A DNA stretch of 64,000 bases from Microvirga arvi (GTDB lineage: Bacteria > Pseudomonadota > Alphaproteobacteria > Rhizobiales > Beijerinckiaceae): contig NZ_JAFEMD010000013.1 of NCBI RefSeq assembly GCF_016892765.1, positions 62,001 to 126,000 of the forward strand, in the 5' to 3' direction. Positions 8,739 through 19,146 of this stretch are shown one piece after another. The notes beneath the pieces are model-generated. The model saw only the letters and a program-made list of their open reading frames with translations. It did no database searches and was not told the DNA's origin. How positions within the stretch are numbered: the first letter of the stretch is position 1; the number at the start of each line of letters is the position of its first letter. A program made the position numbers and the translations under genes.

Positions 8739-9215
8739 TTATGCTGCCATATCGCGATAGGGATCGGCGATGCCAAGGGAGGCGAGCGCCTTGACCTCGA
8801 GACCTTCCATGATCTCCGCCTCCGCCTCGACCTCGTGGTCGTAGCCGAGAAGATGCAGAACGCCATGGACGATCAAATGGGCGAAATGATGCGCGAGTTC
8901 CTTGGATTCCTCTTCGGATTCGCGCACCAGGGTTTCGTAGGCTAAAGCAATATCGCCCAAATGGCGAGGGCCGCTCAAGCCCGGCGGCTCGGGTGCTGGG
9001 AAGGACAGCACGTTGGTGGGCTTGTCCTTGTCCCGCCAGGTGCGGTTCAATTCCCGGATCTGGGCGTCGTCGGTGAGCATGACGCTCGCCTCGAACTCCT
9101 CGTCCGCCTCGTAGGTGACGGCGAGCGCAGCCTCGGCGGCCTTCTGGGCCAGGGCCTCGGCGTCTTCGAGCCGGTCCCAATCGCCCGCTTCGATCATGAT
9201 GTCGAGGGTGATCAC
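8739..9215 (-). CDS. ybeY: Endoribonuclease YbeY
   Basis: A metal-dependent RNase needed for 16S rRNA 3' maturation and late ribosome quality control. The 158 residues contain the diagnostic zinc motif HGVLHLLGYDH near residue 117, after the NVLSFPAPEPPG and LGDIALAYE segments. The first codon is GTG, overlapping the phoH-like stop by GTGA, which argues for translational coupling. An internal ATG at codon 7 is a less likely start. In rhizobia YbeY also affects sRNA regulation. Confidence 0.95.
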   Translation of the reverse strand: MITLDIMIEAGDWDRLEDAEALAQKAAEAALAVTYEADEEFEASVMLTDDAQIRELNRTWRDKDKPTNVLSFPAPEPPGLSGPRHLGDIALAYETLVRESEEESKELAHHFAHLIVHGVLHLLGYDHEVEAEAEIMEGLEVKALASLGIADPYRDMAA

Positions 9216-10309
9216 GGCCTGCGGTCCCGGTAATCCTGGCGCGGCGGCTCCGGCGGCGCTTCGCGGGCGGCCTTGTCATAGGCGGTGACGATGCGGCGCA
9301 CGAGGTCGTGGCGCACCACGTCCGCCTCCTTGAAGGTGACGCGGGCGATGCCCTCGACGCCGTTCAGGATGCGCACGGCCTCGACCAGCCCCGATTTCTG
9401 GCCCGGCGGCAGGTCGATCTGGGTCGGGTCGCCGGTGATGATCATCCGCGAGCCCTCGCCGAGGCGGGTCAGAAACATCTTCATCTGCATCGACGTGGTG
9501 TTCTGCGCTTCGTCGAGCAGCACCAGGGCGTTGGTGAGCGTGCGCCCGCGCATGAAGGCTAATGGCGCGATCTCGATCATGCCGGTCTGCAGGCCCCGGT
9601 CTACGTGCCGCGCTTCCATGAAGTCGTAGAGCGCGTCATAGATCGGGCGAAGGTACGGGTCGACCTTCTCGCGCATGTCGCCGGGCAGGAAGCCGAGTCG
9701 CTCGCCCGCTTCCACGGCCGGGCGGGAGATGATCAGGCGGTCCACCTGCCCCGCTTCGAGCAGCGAGACCGCGTAGCCGACCGCCAGCCAGGTCTTGCCG
9801 GTGCCGGCCGGGCCTTCGGCAAAGATGAGCTCGTTCGTCTTGAGCGCCTTGATATAGGTGTTCTGCGAGGCGTTGCGGGCGCGCACCGGTCCGCGCCGGC
9901 GGGTGGAGATCTGGTCGAAGGCGGTCAGCCCCGAAGCGGACTGTTCCTCGGCCGCCGGGAAGAGGCTGCCCTGGAGGGTACTCTCCTCGATGGCGCCGTC
10001 CACATCGCCGGTCCCGAGCGCCCCACCCTGGCGGGCGCGCTCGTAGAGCCCTTCCAGGACACGCCGCGCCATCTCGGAGGCTTCCGGCGTGCCCTTCACG
10101 GTGACCCGGTTGCCGTTGGCGATCGCGGTCACGCCGAGGCGTCGCTCCAGATGGGCGAGGTTCTGGTCGTATTGTCCGAAAACGAGGCTGGCGAGGCGGT
10201 TGTCGTCGAAGGTGAGGATGATTTCGGCCTCTTCGACGACTCCGGGATGCAAGCTGCCTGTGTTGCGTCCCTTTTGTGCGCGTGCGGTCGCGTTGTCCGC
10301 TGGGCTCAA
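9212..10309 (-). CDS. ybeZ: PhoH-like ATPase (YbeZ)
   Basis: Cytoplasmic nucleotide-binding protein that partners YbeY in many bacteria. The 365 residues have a KH-like N-terminal part (about 25-110) and a PhoH ATPase domain with Walker A GPAGTGKTW near 148, the motif RPAVEAGERLGFLPGDMREKVDPYLRP, and Walker B ALVLLDEAQN. The start is TTG, with AGAGGAGAGG directly upstream. No ATG in a suitable place has a better site. The product's exact activity (RNA helicase or remodeller) is not proved. Confidence 0.93.
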   Translation of the reverse strand: MSPADNATARAQKGRNTGSLHPGVVEEAEIILTFDDNRLASLVFGQYDQNLAHLERRLGVTAIANGNRVTVKGTPEASEMARRVLEGLYERARQGGALGTGDVDGAIEESTLQGSLFPAAEEQSASGLTAFDQISTRRRGPVRARNASQNTYIKALKTNELIFAEGPAGTGKTWLAVGYAVSLLEAGQVDRLIISRPAVEAGERLGFLPGDMREKVDPYLRPIYDALYDFMEARHVDRGLQTGMIEIAPLAFMRGRTLTNALVLLDEAQNTTSMQMKMFLTRLGEGSRMIITGDPTQIDLPPGQKSGLVEAVRILNGVEGIARVTFKEADVVRHDLVRRIVTAYDKAAREAPPEPPRQDYRDRRP

Positions 10310-10378
10310 ATGCCTCTCCTCTGATGATCCGCTGCCGGTGTGGCGACGGACGAATATGGGGCCTCGTTGGGCAATAGA

Positions 10379-11737
<1,359 letters not shown>

Positions 11738-11876
11738 GAGGTCGGCCTGTCTGCTGAAACGATCGGGCGGTCGAAGGTGAGCGCCCTTTTAAGCGGTTTG
11801 GGGCCTAAAGAGAATAGCGGCTGTTTGGCTCAAGGTTTTTCGTCTGCTCCCGTCGTTAGAAAGCCTTTCTCGTCAT

Positions 11877-11954
11877 CCCCGGGCTTGCCCCGGGGATCCC
11901 CGTCTTTAGCAACGTCGTGGTTCTAACACGTGGATGGCCGGATCAAGTCCGGCC
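11877..11954. repeat. REP-like pair of palindromic hairpins
   Basis: Two strong stem-loops lie between miaB and the GST gene. The first, 11877-11895, pairs CCCCGGG with CCCGGGG. The second, 11936-11954, pairs GGCCGGA with TCCGGCC. They are flanked outwardly by CGTCAT and ATGACG. This matches the style of repetitive extragenic palindromes common in alphaproteobacteria and could act as a bidirectional transcription or decay barrier. Confidence 0.65.
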
Positions 11955-11967
11955 ATGACGGGGATTC

Positions 11968-12651
11968 TCACTCTCGAAACGCACCCGCCACCGGCGCCGA
12001 CAGTTCTGCATCGGCAGCAAGAATCTCAGAGACAATCCTCGCAAAAGCGAGGCGCATGCTGAGCCGCGCATACCAAGCCGCCAGATTGTCATGTCCCTTG
12101 AGCGAGGGCCCACCCAGGCGACGGGCCCAGAACACGGTCATGAACACGGCAATGTCGGCCGCCGAGAAGGCGCCGCAGAGATAATCCCTGCCGTGGAGCT
12201 CTCGGTCGAGTTCGGCAAAATGGCCGGCGATGACAGGCTCGGCCCCCCTCGCCTTCATCTCCTTCGCCTCCCAGCGCCCGAGATCCTCCGGCTTCGGCTC
12301 GGTCCGGTGCATGAGGAAGCGCAAGGGGGCCAGCATGATCTCGTCGGCGAAGAGGTCGAAAAGGCGGCAGCGGGCGCGCTCCCGGGGAGCCTTCGGGTAG
12401 AGCGCCGGCTCGGGATGAGCATCCTCCAGATATTCGAGGATCACCGTCGAGTCGTAGAGCGACAGATCCCCGTCGACGAGGACCGGCACCTGCCCCTTGG
12501 GGTTGAGGGCCAGCACGTCGGGGTGCTTGGGGGAGTAGCCCCGCGTCTGGCTGAACACGACCTCGATGCGCTCGAAGGCGAGCCCCTTTTCGTAAAGGGC
12601 TATCTCCACCTTACGCGAGAAGAGGCTGACGGGACCGGAATAGAGCTTCAT
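11968..12651 (-). CDS. Glutathione S-transferase family protein
   Basis: A cytosolic protein of 227 residues with a thioredoxin-like N-terminal domain (LYSGPVSLFSRKVEIALYEKGLAFE; cis-Pro in GQVPVLVDGD, then LYDSTVILEYLED at about 62-75) and an all-alpha C-terminal domain. Ser11 or Ser8 may serve as the catalytic residue. The substrate cannot be predicted, as such proteins detoxify electrophiles or act in stress responses. It is part of a small insert (GST, DUF1127, LysR) between plsC and miaB. Confidence 0.85.
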   Translation of the reverse strand: MKLYSGPVSLFSRKVEIALYEKGLAFERIEVVFSQTRGYSPKHPDVLALNPKGQVPVLVDGDLSLYDSTVILEYLEDAHPEPALYPKAPRERARCRLFDLFADEIMLAPLRFLMHRTEPKPEDLGRWEAKEMKARGAEPVIAGHFAELDRELHGRDYLCGAFSAADIAVFMTVFWARRLGGPSLKGHDNLAAWYARLSMRLAFARIVSEILAADAELSAPVAGAFRE

Positions 12652-12672
12652 CGGGGGCCTTTCGGGTTGAGA

Positions 12673-12912
12673 TTACCGGCTGATCGACGGCGGCAGGTGA
12701 TCCTGCCAGGAGGCCGCATTCAACCCCTCCACGTCGGCGCGCGACAACCCGATATCGGCGAGCGCGTGGTCGTCGAGTTCATACAGGATCTTGGAGGTCC
12801 TGCGCCGGTCAAGCCAGGCCTCATAACGCAGAAGCAGGTTCATAAGCGTGTTTCCAGGGTTGCGGTGGGTGGTGTGGAACCCAAGATTTGCTGTGGCATG
12901 TCCGATCGCCAT
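12673..12912 (-). CDS. Small DUF1127-domain protein
   Basis: A protein of 79 residues whose last 45 form a DUF1127 (YjiS-like) arginine-rich domain: YEAWLDRRRTSKILYELDDHALADIGLSRADVEG. Members in Agrobacterium and Rhodobacter bind RNA and affect sRNA turnover and phosphate or carbon metabolism. The upstream ATG at 12912 was chosen because a textbook GGAGGAG precedes it. An internal ATG at 12843 would give only the core domain and has a weaker site. The gene is divergent from the LysR gene 122 bases away. Confidence 0.8.
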   Translation of the reverse strand: MAIGHATANLGFHTTHRNPGNTLMNLLLRYEAWLDRRRTSKILYELDDHALADIGLSRADVEGLNAASWQDHLPPSISR

Positions 12913-13034
12913 GATGGTTCTCCTCCAGGCGCTTCACTGGAGATAAATGTGGTCCTATAGTAGGTTGTAAGCAAACGAGAACTTCTTAAGCTCTACCCAA
13001 GAAATACTTGGGCAAAGTACCTCAAGGGTCCGCC

Positions 13035-13970
13035 ATGTCCCGCCGCCGATTGCCGCCGCTCAATGCCTTGCGTGCCTTCGAGGCCGCCGCGCGCCACCTC
13101 AGCTTCGAAAAGGCCGGCGACGAGATCGCCGTGACCGCAAGCGCCGTGGGCCAGCAGGTGAAATCCCTGGAGGCCTGGCTCGGTCGACCGCTCTTCGTTC
13201 GTCAGCCGAGCCGCGGCGTTGTGCTGACGCCCTTGGGGGAGCGCTATGCCACCTCCCTGTCCGACATTCTCGACCGGCTCGACGAGGCGACGGCGCAGGC
13301 CCTGCGGTCCGACCGATCCAACGTGATCACGGTGAGTTCCATGCCGAGTTTCGCCTCCGGCTGGCTGATCCCCCGGCTCGGATCCTTGAAGGAGCGGCAT
13401 CCCGAATTGGAGGTGCGGGTCTCGGTCGACACGCGGCTGACGGACTTCGCCCGCGAGGATGTGGACGTGGTGATCCGCTTCGGACAGGGGAATTATCCGG
13501 GCCTGCGCGCGGACCTGCTCATGGAGGAGTTCTTCTTTGCCGTCTGCAGCGCATCGTTGCTGAACGATCCGAAGCGTCCCTTGAGGGAGCCTGCGGATCT
13601 GCGCCACCACACCCTGATCCATGAAACCGTCTACAGCATTCCGGATTACACCACCTGGGACCGCTGGCTGGCGGCCATCGGGGTCGAGGGCGTGGACACC
13701 TCCCGCGGCCCGAGTTTCCCGCACACCTATCTCTGCCTGCAGGCGGCGGCGGCCGGTCAAGGCGTGGCGCTCGCGACCAGCGTCCTGATCGGTGATTATC
13801 TCCAGGCGGGCCGTCTGGTTCAGCCCTTCCTGCATCAGGTGAAGGGAGCCTACCGCTATTATGTCGTCTGCCCCGAGGCGACAGCCGACCGGCCTGCCAT
13901 CGCAGCTTTTCGGGCTTGGCTGCTGGACGAGGCGAGGCTTCAGGGGGTGGCGGAGGGGGCGCGGCAATAG
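13035..13970 (+). CDS. LysR-type regulator, GcvA-like
   Basis: A transcription factor of 311 residues with an N-terminal winged helix (RRRLPPLNALRAFEAAARHLSFEKAGDEIAVTASAVGQQVKSLE) and a LysR substrate-binding domain. It most resembles the GcvA/AmpR group. The ATG at 13035 is preferred over the in-frame TTG at 13008 because AAGGG lies before it and the family starts just ahead of the PPLNALRAFEA motif. It is divergent from the DUF1127 gene, so it may control that gene and the GST. Effector unknown. Confidence 0.9.
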   Translation: MSRRRLPPLNALRAFEAAARHLSFEKAGDEIAVTASAVGQQVKSLEAWLGRPLFVRQPSRGVVLTPLGERYATSLSDILDRLDEATAQALRSDRSNVITVSSMPSFASGWLIPRLGSLKERHPELEVRVSVDTRLTDFAREDVDVVIRFGQGNYPGLRADLLMEEFFFAVCSASLLNDPKRPLREPADLRHHTLIHETVYSIPDYTTWDRWLAAIGVEGVDTSRGPSFPHTYLCLQAAAAGQGVALATSVLIGDYLQAGRLVQPFLHQVKGAYRYYVVCPEATADRPAIAAFRAWLLDEARLQGVAEGARQ

Positions 13971-13980
13971 CCGGGAAGGC

Positions 13981-14748
13981 TCACGCCGCCAGGGCCCGCC
14001 GCACCTCGGCCTCGGCAAAGGCGGTCGCCTGCTTGCGGCTGCCGTTGAACGGCATCGGCTCGCCCCAGGTCACCACCACGTCCAGGGGAACGCCCTGGAT
14101 GAACAGCTTGAGATGGGGCCCGAGATCCATGTCGCCGTACCAGGCGACGAAGGGGCGGTCGCGGCGGGTCACGGGCAGCCCGTTGCGGTGGGTGTAGGAG
14201 ATGGCGAGCGGTTGCAGGAGCACGCGCTCGACGCTGTCATGCATGAGCGCCGTCTGGGCCGCACCCACCAGCGATGAGCGGAAGGGCAGGAGCCGGTTGC
14301 CGTCGCTCGTGGTGCCTTCCGCGAACAGCACGATCACCTCGCCCTTCACCAGCCGGTGGGCGAGGGCATCGTTGACCTCCGCCGTGGCCTTGCGGCGCTG
14401 GCGGTCGATGAACACGGAGCGCTGAAGCCTTGCCATCGTTCCCACCACCGGCCAGCCCTCGATCTCCGACTTCGCGATGAAGGAGAGCGGATGCAGCGAT
14501 CCGATCACCGGGATGTCGAGCCAGGACACGTGGTTCGAGACCACGATGGTGGGCGCCTTGCCCGGCGGCGTGCCCCGCTCGGTCACGCGCACGTTGAAGA
14601 TCGCGACGAGCGCCCGGTGAAACCACATCGGCAGCACGTGAAGCAGGGATGACCAGCCGAAGCGCAGGGCCAGCATCTGCAACGGCACGAGCACGAGGCT
14701 GCACAGGCCGAGAAGCGCCAGCCTGAAGACGACGGCGATTTTGGTCAC
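13981..14748 (-). CDS. plsC: 1-acyl-glycerol-3-phosphate acyltransferase
   Basis: Inner-membrane enzyme that makes phosphatidic acid from lysophosphatidic acid. The 255 residues carry an N-terminal membrane segment (about 5-27), the catalytic HX4D motif in VSNHVSWLDIP near 83, and the FAEGTTSDGNRLLPF substrate-binding motif near 160. The start is GTG, overlapping the fur-family gene by GTGA, so the two are in one operon. The 10-base convergent gap to the LysR gene holds no terminator. Confidence 0.92.
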   Translation of the reverse strand: MTKIAVVFRLALLGLCSLVLVPLQMLALRFGWSSLLHVLPMWFHRALVAIFNVRVTERGTPPGKAPTIVVSNHVSWLDIPVIGSLHPLSFIAKSEIEGWPVVGTMARLQRSVFIDRQRRKATAEVNDALAHRLVKGEVIVLFAEGTTSDGNRLLPFRSSLVGAAQTALMHDSVERVLLQPLAISYTHRNGLPVTRRDRPFVAWYGDMDLGPHLKLFIQGVPLDVVVTWGEPMPFNGSRKQATAFAEAEVRRALAA

Positions 14749-15200
14749 GCATCATCCTTGTCGAGGGGCACCGCGTAGAGTTCGAGCCGGTGGTAGACCA
14801 CCTTGTAGCCCAGGCGCCTGGCGATCTGGTTCTGCAGCGCCTCGATCTCCTCCGAGCGGAACTCGATCACGTCGCCCGTCTCGAGGTTGATCAGATGGTC
14901 GTGGTGCTCGCGGGCCGCCTGCTCGTAGCGCGAGCGCCCGTCGCGGAAATCCAGCCGCTCGAGAATGCCTTCCGTCTCGAACAGCTTCACGGTGCGATAG
15001 ACGGTGGATAGCGAGATGCGGTCGTCCACCTCCGCGGCCCGGCGATGCAGTTCCACCACGTCGGGATGATCCGCGGCAGAATCGAGCACCTGCGCGATGA
15101 TCCGGCGCTGGCCCGTCATGCGCAGGCCCTTGTCGCGGCAGGCGCGCTCGATGGCGTCCGACCGGCGCGTTCTGGCGGATGTGCTGTTGCGTGTGGCCAA
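14745..15200 (-). CDS. mur: Fur-family metalloregulator (alphaproteobacterial Fur/Mur type)
   Basis: A DNA-binding metal sensor of 151 residues. It has the winged-helix part RMTGQRRIIAQVLDSAADHPDVVELHRRAAEVDDRISLSTVYRTVKLFE and the metal-site EHHDHLINLETGDVIEFRSEEIEALQ. In rhizobia the orthologue at this locus mostly senses manganese (Mur), while iron control falls to Irr and RirA. That function is assigned by position and family. It lacks the Irr triple-histidine loop. The start is TTG with AAGGAG about 11 bases upstream. It is translationally coupled to plsC. Confidence 0.85.
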   Translation of the reverse strand: MATRNSTSARTRRSDAIERACRDKGLRMTGQRRIIAQVLDSAADHPDVVELHRRAAEVDDRISLSTVYRTVKLFETEGILERLDFRDGRSRYEQAAREHHDHLINLETGDVIEFRSEEIEALQNQIARRLGYKVVYHRLELYAVPLDKDDA

Positions 15201-15249
15201 GGTTAAGCGACTCCTTGGGCAGCCTTATAAGCGAGGTGAGCGCAGCGGG

Positions 15250-15735
15250 CTATAGGTCCAGCGCCATGGTGAGGGCGGAAGCCTTGGTTCCATCGGCCTT
15301 CTGGTAATACCCCTCCCGCCGCCCGGTCTCGCGAAAACCTGCCCGACGGTAGAGGGCGATGGCCGGTCCATTCCCCTCCTCGACCTCCAGATGCACGCGG
15401 GCGACGCCGCGGCGGGAGAGGGCGTCCAGGTGGCGGGTGAGAAGGGCGCGCGCATGGCCCTTCCCGCGAGTGTCGGCCGCGATGGCGACCGTGATGATCT
15501 CCGCCTCGTCCAGCACGATCCGCGACAGGACGAAGCCTGAAGGTTTCGTGGTGCGGCCCAGGAAGAGCCCGTCGGCCATGACACCGCGTTCGCCGAGCAG
15601 ACGCTCGAAGTCGAGGGTGCTCCAGGGCCGCGGGAAGGCGGAGGCGTGGATCGCCGCGAGCCGCGCGGCGGCCTCGGTGCCCACGGGCTCGACATGGGGC
15701 GAGGGCGGCTGGATGAACCGGTCGAGAATTCTCAT
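15250..15735 (-). CDS. rimI: GNAT acetyltransferase, RimI-like
   Basis: A GNAT-fold protein of 161 residues. Acetyl-CoA-binding motif A is visible as VAIAADTRGKGHARALLTRHLDAL (about 95-118), followed by VHLEVEEGNGPAIALYRRAGFRETGRREGYY, the RimI/ArdT signature near the C-terminus. RimI acetylates the N-terminal alanine of ribosomal protein S18. The position next to tsaB is typical for rimI. The ATG at 15735 was chosen because longer readings run into tsaB in another frame. The gap to tsaB is 11 bases and contains a duplicated AGAATTCTCA. Confidence 0.88.
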   Translation of the reverse strand: MRILDRFIQPPSPHVEPVGTEAAARLAAIHASAFPRPWSTLDFERLLGERGVMADGLFLGRTTKPSGFVLSRIVLDEAEIITVAIAADTRGKGHARALLTRHLDALSRRGVARVHLEVEEGNGPAIALYRRAGFRETGRREGYYQKADGTKASALTMALDL

Positions 15736-15746
15736 TGCAAGAATTC

Positions 15747-16430
15747 TCACTGTCTGGCGATTCGCGCCCCGTCCTGCGGCTTGGCGTCGGGATCGCGCAG
15801 GTAGAGCGGCTTCGGCAGGGCCTGGGCCGGATCGGCGAGCGCCCCGAGGCGGGCCACCCAGGCGATGTCGGGGAAGGCCGACACGTCGCAGATCTGGGCC
15901 TCGACCCCCTGCGCCCTCGCCTCGGCGGCCAGCATGGCCGCCGCCGATCCGGCCACGATGATAGGGCCGGAGCCGAGGAGCCGGATGGCGTCGCGATAGG
16001 TCATCAGCCCCGGTGGGATGATGCTGCGCCCACCCGGGGCGACGGCCTGGATGTAGAGGTGGCCGTGCTTGGCATCGATGGCGGCGGTGTAGAGCCCACG
16101 CCTGTCGCCGACCATGAGCGGGGCGAGAAAGGCCGAGAGCGTCGCCACCCCGACCACCGGGATGCCGGCGGCAAGGCCGATGCCGCGGGCGGCGCTGATG
16201 CCGACCCTCAGGCCCGTATAGCTGCCGGGCCCTACCGTGACGGCGACCCGGTCGAGGCTTTCGAAGCTGCCGTCGACCTGCGCGGAGAGCCGGTCGAGGA
16301 GCGGCATCAGCGCCTCCGCATGGCCGCGCTCCATGGGGATGGTGTCGGCCGCCAGCGGCACGGTCTCGCCCGCCTGGACGATGCAGGCCGAGCAGGCGCC
16401 GAGGGCGGTATCGATGGCTAGGACGCGCAA
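15747..16430 (-). CDS. tsaB: tRNA threonylcarbamoyladenosine biosynthesis protein TsaB
   Basis: Partner of TsaD in making t6A37 on tRNAs that read ANN codons. The 227 residues begin with the actin-like ATPase-fold motif VLAIDTALGACSACIV and contain VTVGPGSYTGLRVGISAARGIGLA near 66-90, which is diagnostic for TsaB. The start is TTG with GGAG about 8 bases upstream. It forms a pair with rimI. Confidence 0.93.
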   Translation of the reverse strand: MRVLAIDTALGACSACIVQAGETVPLAADTIPMERGHAEALMPLLDRLSAQVDGSFESLDRVAVTVGPGSYTGLRVGISAARGIGLAAGIPVVGVATLSAFLAPLMVGDRRGLYTAAIDAKHGHLYIQAVAPGGRSIIPPGLMTYRDAIRLLGSGPIIVAGSAAAMLAAEARAQGVEAQICDVSAFPDIAWVARLGALADPAQALPKPLYLRDPDAKPQDGARIARQ

Positions 16431-16552
16431 GGGTCGTCTCCGTGGGATCGTGGGGTTTCTTTAGAGCATGACCGGGATGGGTGGAAACCGGTTTGTTGCT
16501 CCTTCGGCATTCCGGTGCTGCCCGCCTCGGATCACGGCTACGGAGGAAGCCA

Positions 16553-16582
16553 AACAAAAAGCGCGGCTCTCTCAAGCCGCGC
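16553..16582 (-). terminator. Rho-independent terminator of the nfu gene
   Basis: On the minus strand an 8-bp perfect stem (GCGCGGCT with AGCCGCGC, loop of 6) at 16561-16582 is followed by TTTTTGTTTG. It lies 39 bases past the stop codon of the Nfu-type gene. The remaining bases to tsaB (16431-16552) hold no gene. Confidence 0.85.
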
Positions 16583-16620
16583 TCTGGATAATGAGACTGA
16601 GGTCCTGAAGCAAACGGCCC

Positions 16621-17181
16621 TTAGACCGCCTGCACCTCGCGCACGTCAGGCAGGAAGTGGCGCAGCAGGTTCTGGATGCCGTGGCGCAGGGTGGCGGTCG
16701 AGGACGGGCAGCCCGAGCAGGCGCCCTTCATGACGAGGTAGACGGTACCGTCCTTGAAGCCGCGGAAGGTGATGTCGCCGCCGTCGCCCGCCACCGCCGG
16801 CCGGATCCGGGTCTCGAGCAGCTCCTTGATGGTCTCGACGGTTGCTGCATCCGCATCGTCGAAGAATTCCTCGCCGTCCTCTTGGCTAGCCCCGTAGCCG
16901 TTGGCGAAGAGCGGCGCGCCGGTCATGAAATGCTCCATGATCGCGCCCAGGATCGCCGGCTTCAGGTGCTGCCACTCGCCGTCCGCCTTGGTGACGGTGA
17001 CGAAGTCGTAGCCGAAGAACACGCCGGTCACGCCCGGCACGGCGAAAAGGCGCTCGGCCAACGGCGAGACTTCGCCCTGTTCGGGAGTCTTGGCCTCGAA
17101 GGTGCCCTCCGGCATGACCACGCGGCCAGGCAGGAATTTCAAGGTGGCGGGATTGGGAGTGGCTTCTGTCTGGATAAACAT
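16621..17181 (-). CDS. NifU-like iron-sulfur scaffold (Nfu type)
   Basis: A carrier of 186 residues for Fe-S clusters. Residues 1-88 form the Nfu N-terminal domain (MFIQTEATPNPATLKFLPG; FFGYDFVTVTK), and about 100-180 the NifU C-terminal domain with the cluster-binding CxxC in KGACSGCPSS. It delivers clusters to target proteins and is not the nitrogenase-specific NifU. The ATG start is conserved with MFIQTE of the family. A clear terminator follows the gene. Confidence 0.93.
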   Translation of the reverse strand: MFIQTEATPNPATLKFLPGRVVMPEGTFEAKTPEQGEVSPLAERLFAVPGVTGVFFGYDFVTVTKADGEWQHLKPAILGAIMEHFMTGAPLFANGYGASQEDGEEFFDDADAATVETIKELLETRIRPAVAGDGGDITFRGFKDGTVYLVMKGACSGCPSSTATLRHGIQNLLRHFLPDVREVQAV

Positions 17182-17308
17182 TGTCGTTTCGTCCTCTGCG
17201 CCGGTTCAAGGCCGGCCGAGCGGTGGATTTAGAATGGTTCTAACAGGATCCTCTCCCAATGTGGAGCGAATCGGGGCGGATTCCAAGGGGAGGCCTTGAG
17301 CCGGTCCG

Positions 17309-17806
17309 TCAGCCTGCCAGCGCGTCGATCTCCTCGTCCGTCAAGCCGCCCGGAACGATCACGATGGGCACCGGGAAGGACGCGGCGGCGCGGCCGCCCA
17401 GCGTCGAGACCAAGGGGCCGGGGCCTTCCTTGCTGCTGCCGGCGCCGAGCACCAGAAAGGAGATGTCCTCGTCCTCCTGGATCAGCTTCATGATCTCGTC
17501 CGCCCGGGTACCGACGCGGATCACCTGCTCGGGTTCGACGCCCGCCGCGTTGCGGGCCTCACGGGCGGCGGCATCGAGGAGCTTCTGAGCTTCCTCGCTC
17601 GCCTCCTCAATCATGGCCTCGCCCACGCCGATCCACTCGAAATTGTCGGGCGGATCGACGACCGCGAGCATCACCATGCTGGCGCCGGTGCGAACGACGC
17701 GGCGCGAGGCGAAGTGCACCGCCCGCGCGCATTCCGGGGTCTTGTCCACCACCACCATGAATTTCGGGCGATGGCCCGATTCGTAGGATCGGCGCTTGTC
17801 GCTCAC
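17309..17806 (-). CDS. Universal stress protein, UspA family
   Basis: A single-domain Usp protein of 165 residues: FMVVVDKTPECARAVHFASRRV at the N-terminus, RVGTRADEIMKLI, and an ATP-binding loop related to LVLGAGSSKEGPGPLVSTL near the C-terminus. It probably binds nucleotide and acts in stress survival. The start is GTG with AGGAGAG upstream. Position between trpS and nfu is usual in this order of bacteria. Confidence 0.88.
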   Translation of the reverse strand: MSDKRRSYESGHRPKFMVVVDKTPECARAVHFASRRVVRTGASMVMLAVVDPPDNFEWIGVGEAMIEEASEEAQKLLDAAAREARNAAGVEPEQVIRVGTRADEIMKLIQEDEDISFLVLGAGSSKEGPGPLVSTLGGRAAASFPVPIVIVPGGLTDEEIDALAG

Positions 17807-17880
17807 GGAACGCTCTCCTGCCTGAATCCGATGCTGCCTTGCCTTTGGGGGAAGGGCAAGCCGGTCCGCTGCCGCTCTTT

Positions 17881-17920
17881 TAAGCAGCGCATCGTCCGCG
17901 GCGGAGAACCGGATTCACGT
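17881..17920. repeat. Partial copy of the GCGCATCG intergenic repeat (module 2)
   Basis: The stretch TAAGCAGCGCATCGT, followed by CGGAGAACCGGATTCAC, repeats the start of the module seen at 58851-58900. It sits between trpS and usp. The other end of the element is not recognisable. Confidence 0.5.
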
Positions 17921-17936
17921 TCAAATCCCGACGTGC

Positions 17937-18977
17937 CTAACGGGACCGCAAGAATCCGACGATGTCCTTGACCGCATTCATGGTGACGGACGCGATGGCG
18001 CGGGCGCGGGCCGAGCCGTCCGCCAGCACCGCATCGATATGGCCGGGATCGGCCATGAGACGGCGCATCTCGTCGGCGACCGGCGAGAGCTTCGTCACCG
18101 CCACGTCGACCAGCGCCGCCTTGAAGCCGGAGAACTGCGCGCCGCCATGCTGGCGCAGCACCTCTTCCGGAGTGGTGTCCATGAGCGCCGCATAGATCGC
18201 CACGAGGTTCTCGGCTTCGGGGCGGGTCTTCAGACCCTCGACCTCGGAGGGCAGCGGCTCGGGATCGGTCTTCGCCTTGCGCACCTTCTGGGCGATGGTG
18301 TCGGCGTCGTCCGTCAGGTTGATGCGCGAATAATCGGACGGGTCCGACTTCGACATCTTCTTCGAGCCGTCGCGCAGCGACATGACGCGGGTGGCCGGAC
18401 CCTGGATCATCGGCTCCGTGAGCGGGAAGAAGGCATCGCCGAAGCCGTGCGCCGCGATCGACTCGGACCAGTCGTTGTTGAACTTCTGGGCGATGTCGCG
18501 GGTCAGCTCAAGGTGCTGCTTCTGGTCCTCGCCCACCGGCACGTGGGTGGCGCGGTAGACCAGGATGTCGGCGGCCATCAGGTTCGGATAGGCATAGAGG
18601 CCGACCGAGGCGTTCTCCCGGTCCTTGCCGGCCTTGTCCTTGAACTGGGTCATGCGGTTGAGCCAGCCGAGGCGCGCGACGCAGTTGAACACCCAGGCGA
18701 GCTCCGCGTGCTGGGGCACCTGGGACTGGTTGAAGACGATGTGGCGCTTCGGATCGATGCCGGCTGCGAGGAACGCGGCGGTCACTTCCCGGATCTGCCG
18801 GGTCAGGTCGGTCGGGTTCTGCGGCAGGGTGATCGCATGCATGTCCACGACGCAGTAGATGCAGTCGTAGTTCTCCTGCATGGCCACGAAGCGCTTGATG
18901 GCGCCGAGATAATTCCCGAGATGAAGGTTTCCGGTGGGCTGAACGCCCGAGAACACCAGCTCCTTGAACTGCGCCAT
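17937..18977 (-). CDS. trpS: Tryptophanyl-tRNA synthetase
   Basis: Class I aminoacyl-tRNA synthetase that charges tRNA-Trp. The 346 residues include the HIGH-like motif [14 protein letters not shown] (about 10-23), the tryptophan-pocket region [31 protein letters not shown], and the KMSKS loop in [17 protein letters not shown]. The ATG at 18977 was chosen over one 27 bases upstream because the family starts close to the [15 protein letters not shown] motif. Confidence 0.96.
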   Translation of the reverse strand: MAQFKELVFSGVQPTGNLHLGNYLGAIKRFVAMQENYDCIYCVVDMHAITLPQNPTDLTRQIREVTAAFLAAGIDPKRHIVFNQSQVPQHAELAWVFNCVARLGWLNRMTQFKDKAGKDRENASVGLYAYPNLMAADILVYRATHVPVGEDQKQHLELTRDIAQKFNNDWSESIAAHGFGDAFFPLTEPMIQGPATRVMSLRDGSKKMSKSDPSDYSRINLTDDADTIAQKVRKAKTDPEPLPSEVEGLKTRPEAENLVAIYAALMDTTPEEVLRQHGGAQFSGFKAALVDVAVTKLSPVADEMRRLMADPGHIDAVLADGSARARAIASVTMNAVKDIVGFLRSR

Positions 18978-19146
18978 CGCCTTGAACTCCCACGCAGGGT
19001 GCATCGCGCGGACTTCGATGAGCCGCAGACCGCCCCAGACCCTTTTCCAAATGCATCGCCCGCAGCCGGCTTAATAAGCTCGCCTCGCGGGAAAACGCTA
19101 CTCTGCGGCGGGGTTACGACAGGCCTGCGCCACCATGCAAGGGTTC

